From: Bacillus sp. CHD6a
GTDB lineage: Bacteria > Bacillota > Bacilli > Bacillales > Bacillaceae_I
NCBI RefSeq assembly: GCF_001293645.1
Contig: NZ_LBMD01000029.1
Location: forward strand, 1-55,069
Direction: 5' to 3'
DNA: 55,069 bases
Part shown: positions 32,825-43,455 of the stretch, in pieces
Position numbering within the stretch: the first letter of the stretch is position 1
Layout of the letters: every line of letters begins with the position of its first letter
The notes under the pieces: generated by a model
Told to the model about the DNA's origin: nothing
Seen by the model: the letters and a program-made list of their open reading frames with translations, nothing else
The model's database searches: none
Program-made: the position numbers and the translations under genes

Positions 32825-34738
32825 TTACGCTCCTTTCAACATCTGAGCAATATCTGTGAACTCATCGAAAATGATTATGTTATCCCCTTCTGACTCCACA
32901 ATATTATCCCCCAAATGTTCATTTGCTTTTTCGTTCAGCTCACTTAAAAATAAGCCTAGCATTTTCCCATTTTTCTTCACAAAAGCAACAGCTTCGTCTT
33001 GAGAGTATTCACCGTTATTGAAAAAGCTTAAAAATTCTTTTTCTGCTTCTGTTAATGAGTTAATAAACTCATCTTGATCTCCATCACTTGTAGCAAATAA
33101 GGAATCCAGACCAGTGTCTAATTCAGTATTGATTGTAGGTGTTACTATAAGATTAGGTGGCTGATGTTCACTTGCACCTTTATCTATTAAAGTTGCAGGT
33201 TTGTCAGTAGACTCCAATTCCACTTTGTTCTCAGCACCGCTAAAAACCTCTTGTAGTTGCTGACTCTCTTTACTTAATTGTTTAATATCTTCCTCATTAA
33301 ACTCAATTTTAGATTTTGAAGATATAACATCTATCCCTTCAGCTGTTCCTTCTACATTTTTTTGGGGAATAGCACTTCCTGTCTTTGAATTATTTTTTTC
33401 CTTAACACTTTTAAATCGCTCGTTTGATTTTGTGGCCTTTTCTTTACAACTCTCTAAAAATAAAGTCTTAAAATCTTCTGGCAGCACTTCTTCCTCCACT
33501 TTTATCCCTCTTTTTTCTCCGTTTAAAGTACGTGTGATATTTTCGGACATTCGAAAAAGTGCTGTAACTTCATCAAATATTATGGATGTGGGTTGGATTT
33601 CGTAATGATAGACATGGATAGGATCATTGTCTCTTCCAACTACTGCCCCTGAAAATAAATTAGCTACATTTCTTACGCGTTTGCTAGTAAACCATATTTG
33701 TTCCACTTTTTCATTATTTATATTGTGATGTTCTTCTATTAGTACCAGACCCTTTTTAAATACTTTATAAATTTTATTTTTATTATCTAAAAAGAACTTT
33801 GTTTCTCGGTAATTATTGATATATTGCTTCCAGTGCGTAATAGATATTTTGTCTATAGGTTTTTTATCTTCGACTATAGCTTTGTACACCGGTGGCATAT
33901 AATCACTAGATTTCCATTCTGAGGCTAATGCCTCTTCTTGGAGTTCGTATAACATATCTTGAATCCAGCGGGGAAGGTAGTTAGAAAGCTTAGGATGCAT
34001 ATCTTTATAATTTTCAAATAATCGCACTAACATACTGACATTAAAAGATGCCCTAGGGTTAAAGGAATAGTTTATAAGTTCATATACAAATACAAAAATG
34101 TAACTGAGATCTACTTCTAAATAATTTCCTTTAAGCGCTTCTTCTCTCCAGTGGAAATACCATTTTAGTTGTTTGTCATTCATGTGGTCAAAAGTTGTCC
34201 AATATGCTTGTAATGGAATTTCTTTGGTTGGTCCTTGGGTTCGATTTTTATAGTTATTTGATTTTCTAATAAAATCTGCATGGGAATGAGAGTAGGAAAA
34301 CTCAACGCGAACACTTCCAGAATTCCTTGTAGATTTTTTTGGGTTTAGTACTTCATTTACACTTTTTAGGATAGAATCTGACGTTTCTAAACTAGCGTAC
34401 TTAGGTAAAATGATTTCTTTCTCATTGTAAAAAGGTTTTACGAATAGTGAAGTTGGATTTTGGATTTTTGGTTTATTCTCTTGAGGTGTCGGCTGAACAG
34501 ATACATTAACTGGTGAGGGTCTCTTTAACGGTTTATTTTCAGATGTTGAATCTAACTGATTGTGCCATTTCTTAATAAAAATCATATCAATCCAACCTAA
34601 TAATATTGGGATATATGTCCAGCAAAAAATTAAATAAATAAGTCCCCTGATATACTTTTTGTAATAAAAAAGATGTGCGCCTATACCTCCAAGAAAAAAT
34701 GCCAAGAGATAGCCGGTCGTCTTTGATTTTTGATTCAT
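32825..34738 (-). CDS. sngA: TM2-TerB domain protein, Shango SngA-like
   Basis: A 637-residue protein. Residues 1-60 form a TM2 domain (two membrane helices, GYLLAFFLGGIGAHLFYYKK and LIYLIFCWTYIPILLGWID). Then comes a TerB-N region (residues about 170-300: MNDKQLKWYFHWREEALKG, DLSYIFVFVYELIN, WIQDMLYELQEEAL), a long charged linker and a C-terminal TerB-C-like domain (LTEAEKEFLSFFNNGEYSQD). A central canonical TerB domain is not evident. It is the first gene of the Shango-like operon. The membrane anchor would place the complex at the cell envelope (inference). Confidence 0.82.
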   Translation of the reverse strand: MNQKSKTTGYLLAFFLGGIGAHLFYYKKYIRGLIYLIFCWTYIPILLGWIDMIFIKKWHNQLDSTSENKPLKRPSPVNVSVQPTPQENKPKIQNPTSLFVKPFYNEKEIILPKYASLETSDSILKSVNEVLNPKKSTRNSGSVRVEFSYSHSHADFIRKSNNYKNRTQGPTKEIPLQAYWTTFDHMNDKQLKWYFHWREEALKGNYLEVDLSYIFVFVYELINYSFNPRASFNVSMLVRLFENYKDMHPKLSNYLPRWIQDMLYELQEEALASEWKSSDYMPPVYKAIVEDKKPIDKISITHWKQYINNYRETKFFLDNKNKIYKVFKKGLVLIEEHHNINNEKVEQIWFTSKRVRNVANLFSGAVVGRDNDPIHVYHYEIQPTSIIFDEVTALFRMSENITRTLNGEKRGIKVEEEVLPEDFKTLFLESCKEKATKSNERFKSVKEKNNSKTGSAIPQKNVEGTAEGIDVISSKSKIEFNEEDIKQLSKESQQLQEVFSGAENKVELESTDKPATLIDKGASEHQPPNLIVTPTINTELDTGLDSLFATSDGDQDEFINSLTEAEKEFLSFFNNGEYSQDEAVAFVKKNGKMLGLFLSELNEKANEHLGDNIVESEGDNIIIFDEFTDIAQMLKGA

Positions 34739-34961
34739 TCTATTACCTCCTATATATAAGATTCTAAAAATTTACATATATATAAAATCATACCTTACAA
34801 AGACGCTTAAATAAATAGTTTTAGATAATTAAAACAAATATGAGTATTGTTTTTATATTCTCCTTTATTCCTATATATTTTTGTTTTTCTGTATTTTATT
34901 ACTACTCCTTCCAATAAATGATAAACTAATAACAAAACAACCAATCCCTGAGGTGAACCCC

Positions 34962-36896
34962 TTGATCATTTACGAAGCTACCAAAACCGAGTTTATATCC
35001 GATGTTACAAATGAACTTCTAGTAGAACGTTTATACGAGTCCTATCAAAATAAAATTGGCCGCACAGGCAAAAGTGAAATTAACTCTTGGGAGAATTCTC
35101 TCCATCGAATGTCGAATGTTTTGCAGGATCAAGAGATTCCTAGTGATACATCTGTCGCAATAGAATTTAAGATTCCCAATACCTCAAAGCGTGTGGATTT
35201 TCTAATAGCCGGCCACGATGGTGAGCAGGATCATGTGGTGATTGTGGAGCTGAAGCAGTGGTCAGAGGTGGAGAAGGTAGTGACCAAGGATGCCCTTGTC
35301 TCCACTTACCTTGGGGGTAGTTTGCGGACTGTGACGCACCCTTCTTATCAGGCTTGGTCATACGCAGCCTTAATCGAAGACTTTAATCAAAATGTGCAGG
35401 ATCAGCATATTGTGTTGAATCCATGTGCTTATTTACATAATTACCGAAAAATAGAGAACGATCCTATAATGGATCCCCACTATGCGGATCATTTAGCTAA
35501 AGCACCTGTCTTTGGAAAAGGTGAAATTCAGCAATTAAGGGGTTTTATCAAGAAATACGTGCGCTTTGGTGACCGTAATCAGCTAATCTATCAGATTGAG
35601 CACGGAAAAATAAGACCTTCCAAGTCGTTGCAAGACTCCCTTGCTAGCTTGCTGAAAGGAAACCAAGAATTTGTATTAATTGATGAACAAAAAGTGTTCT
35701 ATGAGGATGCCTACCAGTTAGCACTGGGGAGCATAAAAAATAACCAAAAGAGTGTCATGATTATTGAAGGTGGACCTGGAACCGGAAAGTCCGTTATGGC
35801 AATTAACCTGCTAGTGAATCTTATTAACCAAGGATTAACTGCAATGTACGTATCCAAGAATTCGGCTCCTCGCAATGTGTACGCATCTAAACTAAAAGGG
35901 ACAATCAAGAAAACACAAATAGACAACCTGTTTAAAGGATCTGGTAGCTTTACGGAATCTGATGAGAAAGAATTTGATATTCTTATTATTGATGAAGCAC
36001 ACCGGCTGAATGAAAAATCAGGCCTCTTCAGCAATAAAGGCGATAACCAAATTAAAGAAGTCATTCATTCCTCTAAATTCACTATTTTCTTTATTGATGA
36101 GAATCAAAAGGTAACACTTAAAGACATTGGCAGTATTGACCTCATAAAAAAATACTCGCATGAATTAGGTGCCGAGCTGATTCAAGGAAAGCTATCTTCA
36201 CAATTCCGCTGTGATGGTTCGGATGCATATATGGCGTGGCTGGATGATGTTCTTCAAATTAAGAAAACAGCCAATGCAAACGACCGCGGAGTGGATTACG
36301 ACTTCCGCATTTTCGATGATCCGAATTCCATGCTAAAAGAAATAGAAAAGCTCAATAAGAAAAACAATAAATCACGTATTTTGGCAGGTTACTGTTGGGA
36401 ATGGCCAAAAAACGGCCGAAATAATACGCTTCACAAAGACATCGAGATTCCTGAACACGATTTTAGTATCAGTTGGAACCTCAATGACAGCATCTGGGCA
36501 ATCGAACCAGATTCCGTCACCGAAGCTGGCTGCATCCATACCTCTCAGGGCCTAGAGTTTGACTATGTTGGAGTAATCATTGGCCCAGACCTTTCCTTTA
36601 AAAATGACCAGGTTGTGACAGATTATAAAAAACGAGCAAAAACAGATCAGTCGCTTAAGGGAATCAAGACCCTAGCAAAAGAAAATCCGGATAAAGCTCA
36701 GGCACTAGCAGACCAAATTATTAGAAATACCTATAGGACGCTTATGACGAGGGGGCAAAAAGGTTGCTTTATTTTCTGTACTAATCCTGAATTGAATGCG
36801 TATTTTAGGGAACGGTTGAATAGATCAGGAGTCTATGAGGATTTGTCGCCTAAGGTTGGGATGGTTGCGGAGGATCGAGGTAAGTATAAAAGTTGA
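34962..36896 (+). CDS. Nuclease-helicase (DUF2075 with N-terminal PD-(D/E)xK-like domain)
   Basis: A 644-residue protein. The N-terminus has a nuclease-like core FKIPNTSKRVDFLIAG followed by VVIVELKQWSE, an Asp...Glu-x-Lys pattern. Next comes a superfamily 1-type motor with Walker A IEGGPGTGKSVMAI (about residue 272), Walker B ILIIDEAHRLNEK, SSQFRC and the C-terminal IHTSQGLEFDYVGVI and YRTLMTRGQKG. The start is TTG with GAGGTGAACCCC upstream; an in-frame ATG 81 bp earlier has no ribosome site. It is divergent from the Shango-like operon across 223 bp. DUF2075 proteins are frequent in defence islands; the target is unknown. Confidence 0.82.
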   Translation: MIIYEATKTEFISDVTNELLVERLYESYQNKIGRTGKSEINSWENSLHRMSNVLQDQEIPSDTSVAIEFKIPNTSKRVDFLIAGHDGEQDHVVIVELKQWSEVEKVVTKDALVSTYLGGSLRTVTHPSYQAWSYAALIEDFNQNVQDQHIVLNPCAYLHNYRKIENDPIMDPHYADHLAKAPVFGKGEIQQLRGFIKKYVRFGDRNQLIYQIEHGKIRPSKSLQDSLASLLKGNQEFVLIDEQKVFYEDAYQLALGSIKNNQKSVMIIEGGPGTGKSVMAINLLVNLINQGLTAMYVSKNSAPRNVYASKLKGTIKKTQIDNLFKGSGSFTESDEKEFDILIIDEAHRLNEKSGLFSNKGDNQIKEVIHSSKFTIFFIDENQKVTLKDIGSIDLIKKYSHELGAELIQGKLSSQFRCDGSDAYMAWLDDVLQIKKTANANDRGVDYDFRIFDDPNSMLKEIEKLNKKNNKSRILAGYCWEWPKNGRNNTLHKDIEIPEHDFSISWNLNDSIWAIEPDSVTEAGCIHTSQGLEFDYVGVIIGPDLSFKNDQVVTDYKKRAKTDQSLKGIKTLAKENPDKAQALADQIIRNTYRTLMTRGQKGCFIFCTNPELNAYFRERLNRSGVYEDLSPKVGMVAEDRGKYKS

Positions 36897-37262
36897 GGGA
36901 AGGTTTGGAGAGGCAGGGTCCTCAGCCCGTCTTTACTCTAAGTGAAAACTGGTCGAGGAAACTAGTCCTCTTGATTCTTATAATAAGCGGAGATACTCCG
37001 GTTAAATTTTAAACCAGAGGGAAGGTCCTTTGCTTCCTTACTTTACGGTTTCTTATCGAATAGATAGACTAGTGAGGTATTCACTTTCTTTCACACTAGT
37101 TGTTAGAAAAACCTACTTCGTGCAAGTATTTCGTGAGTTCCAGTAATTAAAGAAAGAAACGAAGCAGAAGTCCGTCCCCTGCTTCTTCCGTTTAAAATTT
37201 TTAAAAAAGTATAAAGTAGTTGTAGCTAGTTATAAAGTAGCGTTTTGATAATCCTATATATT
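36897..37262. other. Intergenic stretch without a gene
   Basis: About 370 bp between convergent genes. It contains GAAGCAGAAGTCCGTCCCCTGCTTC (37160-37184), a copy of the dispersed hairpin. Otherwise it shows short imperfect inverted repeats (CTAGTGAGG.../...CACACTAG) and no ribosome-site-backed reading frame. Confidence 0.6.
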
Positions 37263-38111
37263 TTAATATTTATTTCGTTTTATTAATTTATCCATTTCAT
37301 TGAAATGTTCTTCGAGTAAACTGATTTGTGTTTGACCTTCATCAATTACTTCTGCAAAATGCTTATTAAAAGAACGCACTTCAAATTCACTATTATCTAC
37401 TTTCTTTAAATCAAAGAAAAACAAATGTTCATACGCTATGAGTAGCCCATTTATCGCATTTTCTATACCTAAAAATCTTGAAGTATCCCTTTCTTCAAAC
37501 ATCACGTATTCCAAAAAGAAACGAGTGCAGTCTTTTATATTAAAATTAACCTTATACTTATCAGCCTTTTGAATCCATACAACAACTACTGCAGCTAATA
37601 CGGTAAGGTTACTCGCAACTTTCGTGAAATATTCTTTATTGTAGCTAAACTCAACATCCTCACTTTTTATATGGTCCGAATTATGCGATTGAAAATTCAT
37701 GTTACCATAGGAATGGCATTTATTTGGCTTAATGTTTAATTGGTCATATATATTAGCTTCTATATTAGAAACCATACTATTGATAACATCGACGGTTCTC
37801 TTTAGATCTTCAACGTTACCACTGATACCGGATACTTTAGATAACTCATTGGTTATCTGTTCAATCTTAGAAGCCGATACGTCCAATTTATGAGTGGCAT
37901 TTTCATATGTACTACTTTGATAGAATGAATAAATTATAGCTATCACCGCTAATAAAATTGAAACGATTGTACCTGCAAAACCTATATATGCTACAACTTG
38001 TACATTATCGGCAAGTCTTCCTGAAATAACAAATATTAATGAAATTACTAAAAAACATACAACATAAAAGAAGTCTTTCTCGGTAGGGAACCCTTCCTTT
38101 TTCTCACGCAT
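37263..38111 (-). CDS. Membrane protein with coiled coil, partner of the DUF4917 protein
   Basis: A 282-residue protein with two adjacent membrane helices near the N-terminus (FFYVVCFLVISLIFVIS and VAYIGFAGTIVSILLAVIAI). A heptad-like coiled coil follows (KIEQITNELSKVSGISGNVE, about residues 80-130), then a long soluble C-terminal helical part. No family is recognised. It starts 25 bp after the DUF4917 stop on the same strand, so the two are very likely co-transcribed. The design, a membrane hairpin plus coiled coil beside a SIR2-like enzyme, is reminiscent of membrane effectors in defence systems (inference). Confidence 0.7.
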   Translation of the reverse strand: MREKKEGFPTEKDFFYVVCFLVISLIFVISGRLADNVQVVAYIGFAGTIVSILLAVIAIIYSFYQSSTYENATHKLDVSASKIEQITNELSKVSGISGNVEDLKRTVDVINSMVSNIEANIYDQLNIKPNKCHSYGNMNFQSHNSDHIKSEDVEFSYNKEYFTKVASNLTVLAAVVVVWIQKADKYKVNFNIKDCTRFFLEYVMFEERDTSRFLGIENAINGLLIAYEHLFFFDLKKVDNSEFEVRSFNKHFAEVIDEGQTQISLLEEHFNEMDKLIKRNKY

Positions 38112-38136
38112 AGTTTGACCCTCTTTCTAACTACAA

Positions 38137-39180
38137 TTATTGATTAACCTGTATTTCTTTTTTAAAGTAGTCTAAGAAACTACCATGTTTGAAAAATTTC
38201 ACATTCTTGTGTGCAAATTCACGTCTGATTTTAGCCACTGTTACTTCTATTTCTCTCGTTACTTCATCATTATTCATATATATCGAATAAGCAATATTTC
38301 TAATGTTTGAGTGTTTTATAGCTTCTATAATATGTTTATCCTCACTACCTAGCCTACTTCCAAAAATCGTTATTCCCCCACTGGCATTCTTTAATTGGTT
38401 ATAGCAATGATTTAAATAATCGTTGGAGGCTATACTCTTTAATTTCTGTTCGTTCCTTCCTTCTGATACAAACAGTGGGGTTTTACTTTCAGTCATAGTT
38501 TGTTCTATTCTTGTCAATAAATCAGTGCCCTGATTCCTTCTTAACTTTATAGTAACTCCATCCTCACGGTACAAATGTAAAGCCCCATGAAGAAAGTATA
38601 TCGGAGTATTATAATCCCTAACTTCCGTATTTGTAACATCAAAGGTAGAATTACTTCCGAAGAATACATCACATAATCCATCTGTGTTGTGGTTTAACGT
38701 CCAATAAGGTATTAAGTCATAGTTTGTTGTAAAGATTCCTTTGTTGAATTTCTTAAAGAGGTTATTCAGGAGTTCTATCTCCTCAAAGTCCGTATCTTCA
38801 TATTTAATATGTACTTTATGAACAGCCTTCAGGAGTGCTTGCTTTATATTGTTATAATGTTCTCTAATTGGTTTCCCATCAACTTCAACAATAGCATTCA
38901 CGTCTTCCGCTAAGTTCAGTGCATATAAGACCCATTCAAAGTTCTCTGTCCTAAATCCATTAAACAACTCTATCTCTTTATCTGAAAATATTGCGTCGAA
39001 GCCGTCTTCTTCGCCACTACAAACCTTATAAAGAGACGAATATTTAAAACTTTCACAAAAACCAATTGATAACCCGTTCCCAAATAAGAAGTAGTCATTA
39101 TGAGATTGATATAATTGACTATAGTCCTCCAATGAAAGCACCCCACATATATAGAATTTCCCATCGACACTTATACTCAA
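38137..39180 (-). CDS. DUF4917 SIR2-like protein
   Basis: A 347-residue protein with SIR2-fold landmarks: FLFGNGLSIGF (nucleotide-binding Gly loop, about residue 31), GIFTTNYDLIPYW (Thr-Thr-Asn-Tyr-Asp, about 153), YFLHGALHLY (His of the active site, about 195) and ITIFGSRLGSEDKHI near the C-terminus. These match the DUF4917 family and the NAD-consuming SIR2-like proteins of several anti-phage systems. Whether it hydrolyses NAD is unproven. It is the first gene of a two-gene unit with the membrane coiled-coil protein. AT-rich codon use resembles the rest of the island. Confidence 0.75.
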   Translation of the reverse strand: MSISVDGKFYICGVLSLEDYSQLYQSHNDYFLFGNGLSIGFCESFKYSSLYKVCSGEEDGFDAIFSDKEIELFNGFRTENFEWVLYALNLAEDVNAIVEVDGKPIREHYNNIKQALLKAVHKVHIKYEDTDFEEIELLNNLFKKFNKGIFTTNYDLIPYWTLNHNTDGLCDVFFGSNSTFDVTNTEVRDYNTPIYFLHGALHLYREDGVTIKLRRNQGTDLLTRIEQTMTESKTPLFVSEGRNEQKLKSIASNDYLNHCYNQLKNASGGITIFGSRLGSEDKHIIEAIKHSNIRNIAYSIYMNNDEVTREIEVTVAKIRREFAHKNVKFFKHGSFLDYFKKEIQVNQ

Positions 39181-39265
39181 ATTATAACACCGTTTTCCTT
39201 ATTTTGCCTTAAACATTGAAAGACGGCTATTCTCTATAAAAATATCACGTTATTATTAATGGGTT

Positions 39266-39355
39266 TCAGAAGTTACTAGCAATCTCATACATTTCGGAAA
39301 CTTCATTTACTACCGGCATGTATGTCTCTATTATTTTTTCTCCATTCATTGCCAT
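39266..39355 (-). CDS. Possible 29-residue small ORF
   Basis: ATG with GAGGTGG at good spacing opens MAMNGEKIIETYMPVVNEVS and ends after 29 codons with TGA. It may be a real small protein or the 5' end of a gene lost upstream of the DUF4917 unit. No homologue comes to mind. Confidence 0.3.
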   Translation of the reverse strand: MAMNGEKIIETYMPVVNEVSEMYEIASNF

Positions 39356-39804
39356 GGGACCACCTCAGGATGTTATTTTAACAAAAATTAGGATTTTTTC
39401 CTATCATCACCAGTTAAGTGGGGTAGAGTCGCAACCAACATAAACTGAAGTAATTATTTTACTAATTAATTAAAGGGCAACCTTATTGTGCCTCTACTTC
39501 ACATTTGAGTAAGCTGCCTTACCGTATTGATTGTGGTAGCAATTTACGATACTTCTACGCAAACAAAAAACCTAAGTGAAATTAATTCTTTTAGGTCTTC
39601 TAATAGTTTGATCTATTTTGACATTATATAACTCAATTTTCGGGGGGGAATTCTCCTAATCGAATTTTCTCATTAATCACAAGGTAATGATTTCTACCCC
39701 TTTCAAATACAGACCCTTTTTCCTAATATTCTTTTAACTCAATGTATGTGGATTTATTCACCTTAGTAATCAATAAATTCTTGATATGCGAACTTTAACA
39801 ACAC
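39356..39804. other. Intergenic stretch right of the defence island
   Basis: About 450 bp without a supported gene. A minus-strand hairpin CCTAAAAGAATTAATTTCACTTAGG followed by six T lies near 39568-39596. It could be a terminator for a lost gene. The rest looks like decayed sequence. Confidence 0.5.
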
Positions 39805-39840
39805 AAAAAAGACTACCTCCTTTAACTAGGAAGTAGTCTT
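39805..39840 (-). terminator. Terminator of groESL
   Basis: On the minus strand AAGACTACTTCC pairs with GGAGGTAGTCTT, followed by TTTT. Confidence 0.9.
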
Positions 39841-39896
39841 ATTCTTACTAACTACTTATACATCGAACTTCTTCACAAGAGTGAACGTTCGGCAGG

Positions 39897-41543
<1,647 letters not shown>

Positions 41544-41577
41544 TTAGGAAAATTAGAATTTATTTTTGTTACTGCTC

Positions 41578-41702
41578 GGTTGATTTTCGCTGCAAGTGTT
41601 CGCTTTCCGCGGGGCGTGTGCTTGAGCCTCCTCACTTCCTTGCGGGGTCTCAAGCTACCGCTACCTCCCGCTGGAGTCTCACACCTTCCGCTACAATCAA
41701 CC
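41578..41702. repeat. Palindromic intergenic repeat inside the groES-groEL operon
   Basis: A 125-bp unit with arms GGTTGATTTTCGCTGCA and TCCGCTACAATCAACC. The inner halves are CTTGAGCCTCCTC and GCGGGGTCTCAAG. It is related to the core of the MITE-like elements but lacks their GAGGCCACTG ends. It should form a long hairpin in the groESL mRNA. Confidence 0.8.
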
Positions 41703-41762
41703 AGTTTGAAATTTTATAAGATGCGGGGCTAGTTCGGTTAGCTCTCCGCTTTGATGATTAGA

Positions 41763-42050
41763 TTATTTGCTTACTACTGCAAGTACGTCTGTTTCTTTTA
41801 GGATAAGAAGTTCTTTTCCTTCGAATTTCACTTCAGTTCCTGCGTATTTAGAGAAGATTACGCTGTCGCCTTGTGCTACTTCAAGTGCTACACGCTCTCC
41901 GCTTTCTAGTACGCGACCAGATCCAACTGCTACTACTTTACCTTCTTGAGGTTTTTCTTTCGCAGAGTCCGGTAATACGATACCACTTGCCGTTTTTTCC
42001 TCTGATTGAACAAGTTCAATTACAATGCGATCGCCTAATGGCTTTAACAT
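41763..42050 (-). CDS. groES: Co-chaperonin GroES
   Basis: A 95-residue Hsp10 starting [20 protein letters not shown], with the mobile loop around [18 protein letters not shown] and the closing [16 protein letters not shown]. It caps the GroEL chamber. It is the first gene of the operon, preceded by CIRCE. Confidence 0.98.
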   Translation of the reverse strand: MLKPLGDRIVIELVQSEEKTASGIVLPDSAKEKPQEGKVVAVGSGRVLESGERVALEVAQGDSVIFSKYAGTEVKFEGKELLILKETDVLAVVSK

Positions 42051-42087
42051 GAAAACAACCTCCTTGGTTTCATATGTATTATTTTTA

Positions 42088-42114
42088 TTAGCACTCTTAT
42101 CACTTGAGTGCTAA
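42088..42114. promoter_or_regulatory. CIRCE operator (HrcA site)
   Basis: TTAGCACTC, nine bases, GAGTGCTAA: an exact CIRCE inverted repeat. HrcA repression of groESL with release on heat shock follows from established knowledge of Bacillus. Confidence 0.98.
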
Positions 42115-42124
42115 CACAATTATT

Positions 42125-42153
42125 ATAATAATGAATCTGCTTCTGTTTTGCAA
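42125..42153 (-). promoter_or_regulatory. Sigma-A promoter of groESL
   Basis: Minus-strand TTGCAA, 17 bp, TATTAT, leading straight into CIRCE. Confidence 0.8.
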
Positions 42154-42399
42154 GTATCTTTATCTAAAAAATTTTCGACTTGCAACCCTTTTCATTATCT
42201 TCATGTGCCTGGAGGTTTAAACGTATTCTTTTCGTAAAATCTGCGAGTTATGGGAACCTTATCGTTACAAGGACATATAGATTATATGGTACAATACGAA
42301 AAGTGAATAATGCATAAGGCTCATTTCTTAAAGCTGGTTTCTATCCTTATGATATAACAACAAAGCTTACGAAAATAGCCTTCATAAGAGGAGCTTATT

Positions 42400-43146
42400 A
42401 TGACAAAAAACTATTGGTTGGTCATTATTACATATGTCCTGATGCAGCTGTCCGGATTGCTTGGGTACCCGCTGTTGATCTGGCTTGGCGTCGGGGAGGG
42501 CATGGAGCGTGCCACCAGAGAACCTTATTTGATTGGCATCTGGGCATTTATTAGTTTTACGATTGGGTTGGCAATTGTAGCCTGGATACTCCGGAATGAA
42601 TGGACAAAAGGAGATTTCCGAGGCGAAACGGCTTCCATCCCTAAGACAGTTCTTTGGGCGGCTGTCGGCTTCCCGCTTGCACTGATTGGGCAGGCTGTGG
42701 CGATGCAGGTACAGCTTCAGCTTTTCGGCATTCAGCCAGGATCTGAGAATACACAGCAGATCATGGGATTTGTCTCAGCATTCCCTGTCATGATTTTCGC
42801 TGTAGCAGTGGCTGGACCTATCTTGGAAGAAATCATTTTTAGGAAAATCATTTTTGGTGCCATTTACAAGAAGTATAACTTTGCCATCGCGCTGACAGTG
42901 AGTTCGCTCCTTTTTGCCGTGGTCCATCAAGATTTCAAGCATCTGCTCATATACTTTGTCATGGGAGGCATTTTCGCTTTCCTATATGTAAAAACGAACC
43001 GCATCATCGTGCCGATTATCGCACACGTTGCCATGAACTCCTTTGTGGTCACCGTGCAATACGTGTTCCGCGATGATATCGAAGAAATGATGCGTCAAAT
43101 GGAAGAAATGCAGAAGAACCTACCGAATTTCATTTCGTTCTTTTAA
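42400..43146 (+). CDS. ydiL: CPBP-family intramembrane metalloprotease (YdiL)
   Basis: A 248-residue multi-pass protein with the CPBP/Abi motifs ILEEIIFRKIIFG (EExxxR, about residue 143), LFAVVHQD (FxxxH) and IAHVAMNSF (HxxxN). The family includes CAAX-type proteases and bacteriocin self-immunity proteins; the target of YdiL is not known. It is divergent from groES and followed by ydiK, as in B. subtilis. Confidence 0.9.
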   Translation: MTKNYWLVIITYVLMQLSGLLGYPLLIWLGVGEGMERATREPYLIGIWAFISFTIGLAIVAWILRNEWTKGDFRGETASIPKTVLWAAVGFPLALIGQAVAMQVQLQLFGIQPGSENTQQIMGFVSAFPVMIFAVAVAGPILEEIIFRKIIFGAIYKKYNFAIALTVSSLLFAVVHQDFKHLLIYFVMGGIFAFLYVKTNRIIVPIIAHVAMNSFVVTVQYVFRDDIEEMMRQMEEMQKNLPNFISFF

Positions 43147-43188
43147 ACAGCTCTCCGTTAGAGCTGAACTTACCTGGAGGATTTGCAC

Positions 43189-43395
43189 ATGAAAATAACA
43201 CCATTACGAATGGTTTTCTTCTATGCGATCATGGGCAGCTTGTTCTTGTACCTGGCGATTGTCTCCGTGAGAGATACCATCTGGCACTGGCACACGATCC
43301 TGCTGATGCTCATTGCCACTTTTGACTTTGGTGTAGCTATTCGGTCTTATTTGCTACATTTAAAGATTAAAGAGATACAACAGAAGAAAAAGTGA
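43189..43395 (+). CDS. ydiK: YdiK family small membrane protein (DUF4305)
   Basis: A 68-residue protein with two membrane helices (MVFFYAIMGSLFLYLAIVSV and TILLMLIATFDFGVAI) and a short Lys-rich tail. Start chosen at ATG with GGAGG eight bases upstream. It is probably cotranscribed with ydiL. The function is unknown. Confidence 0.85.
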   Translation: MKITPLRMVFFYAIMGSLFLYLAIVSVRDTIWHWHTILLMLIATFDFGVAIRSYLLHLKIKEIQQKKK

Positions 43396-43455
43396 TTGGG
43401 GACTCGTACCTGTTTGGGGTACGGGTCTTTTTGTTTAGGGGAGTCCTGTGGATAC

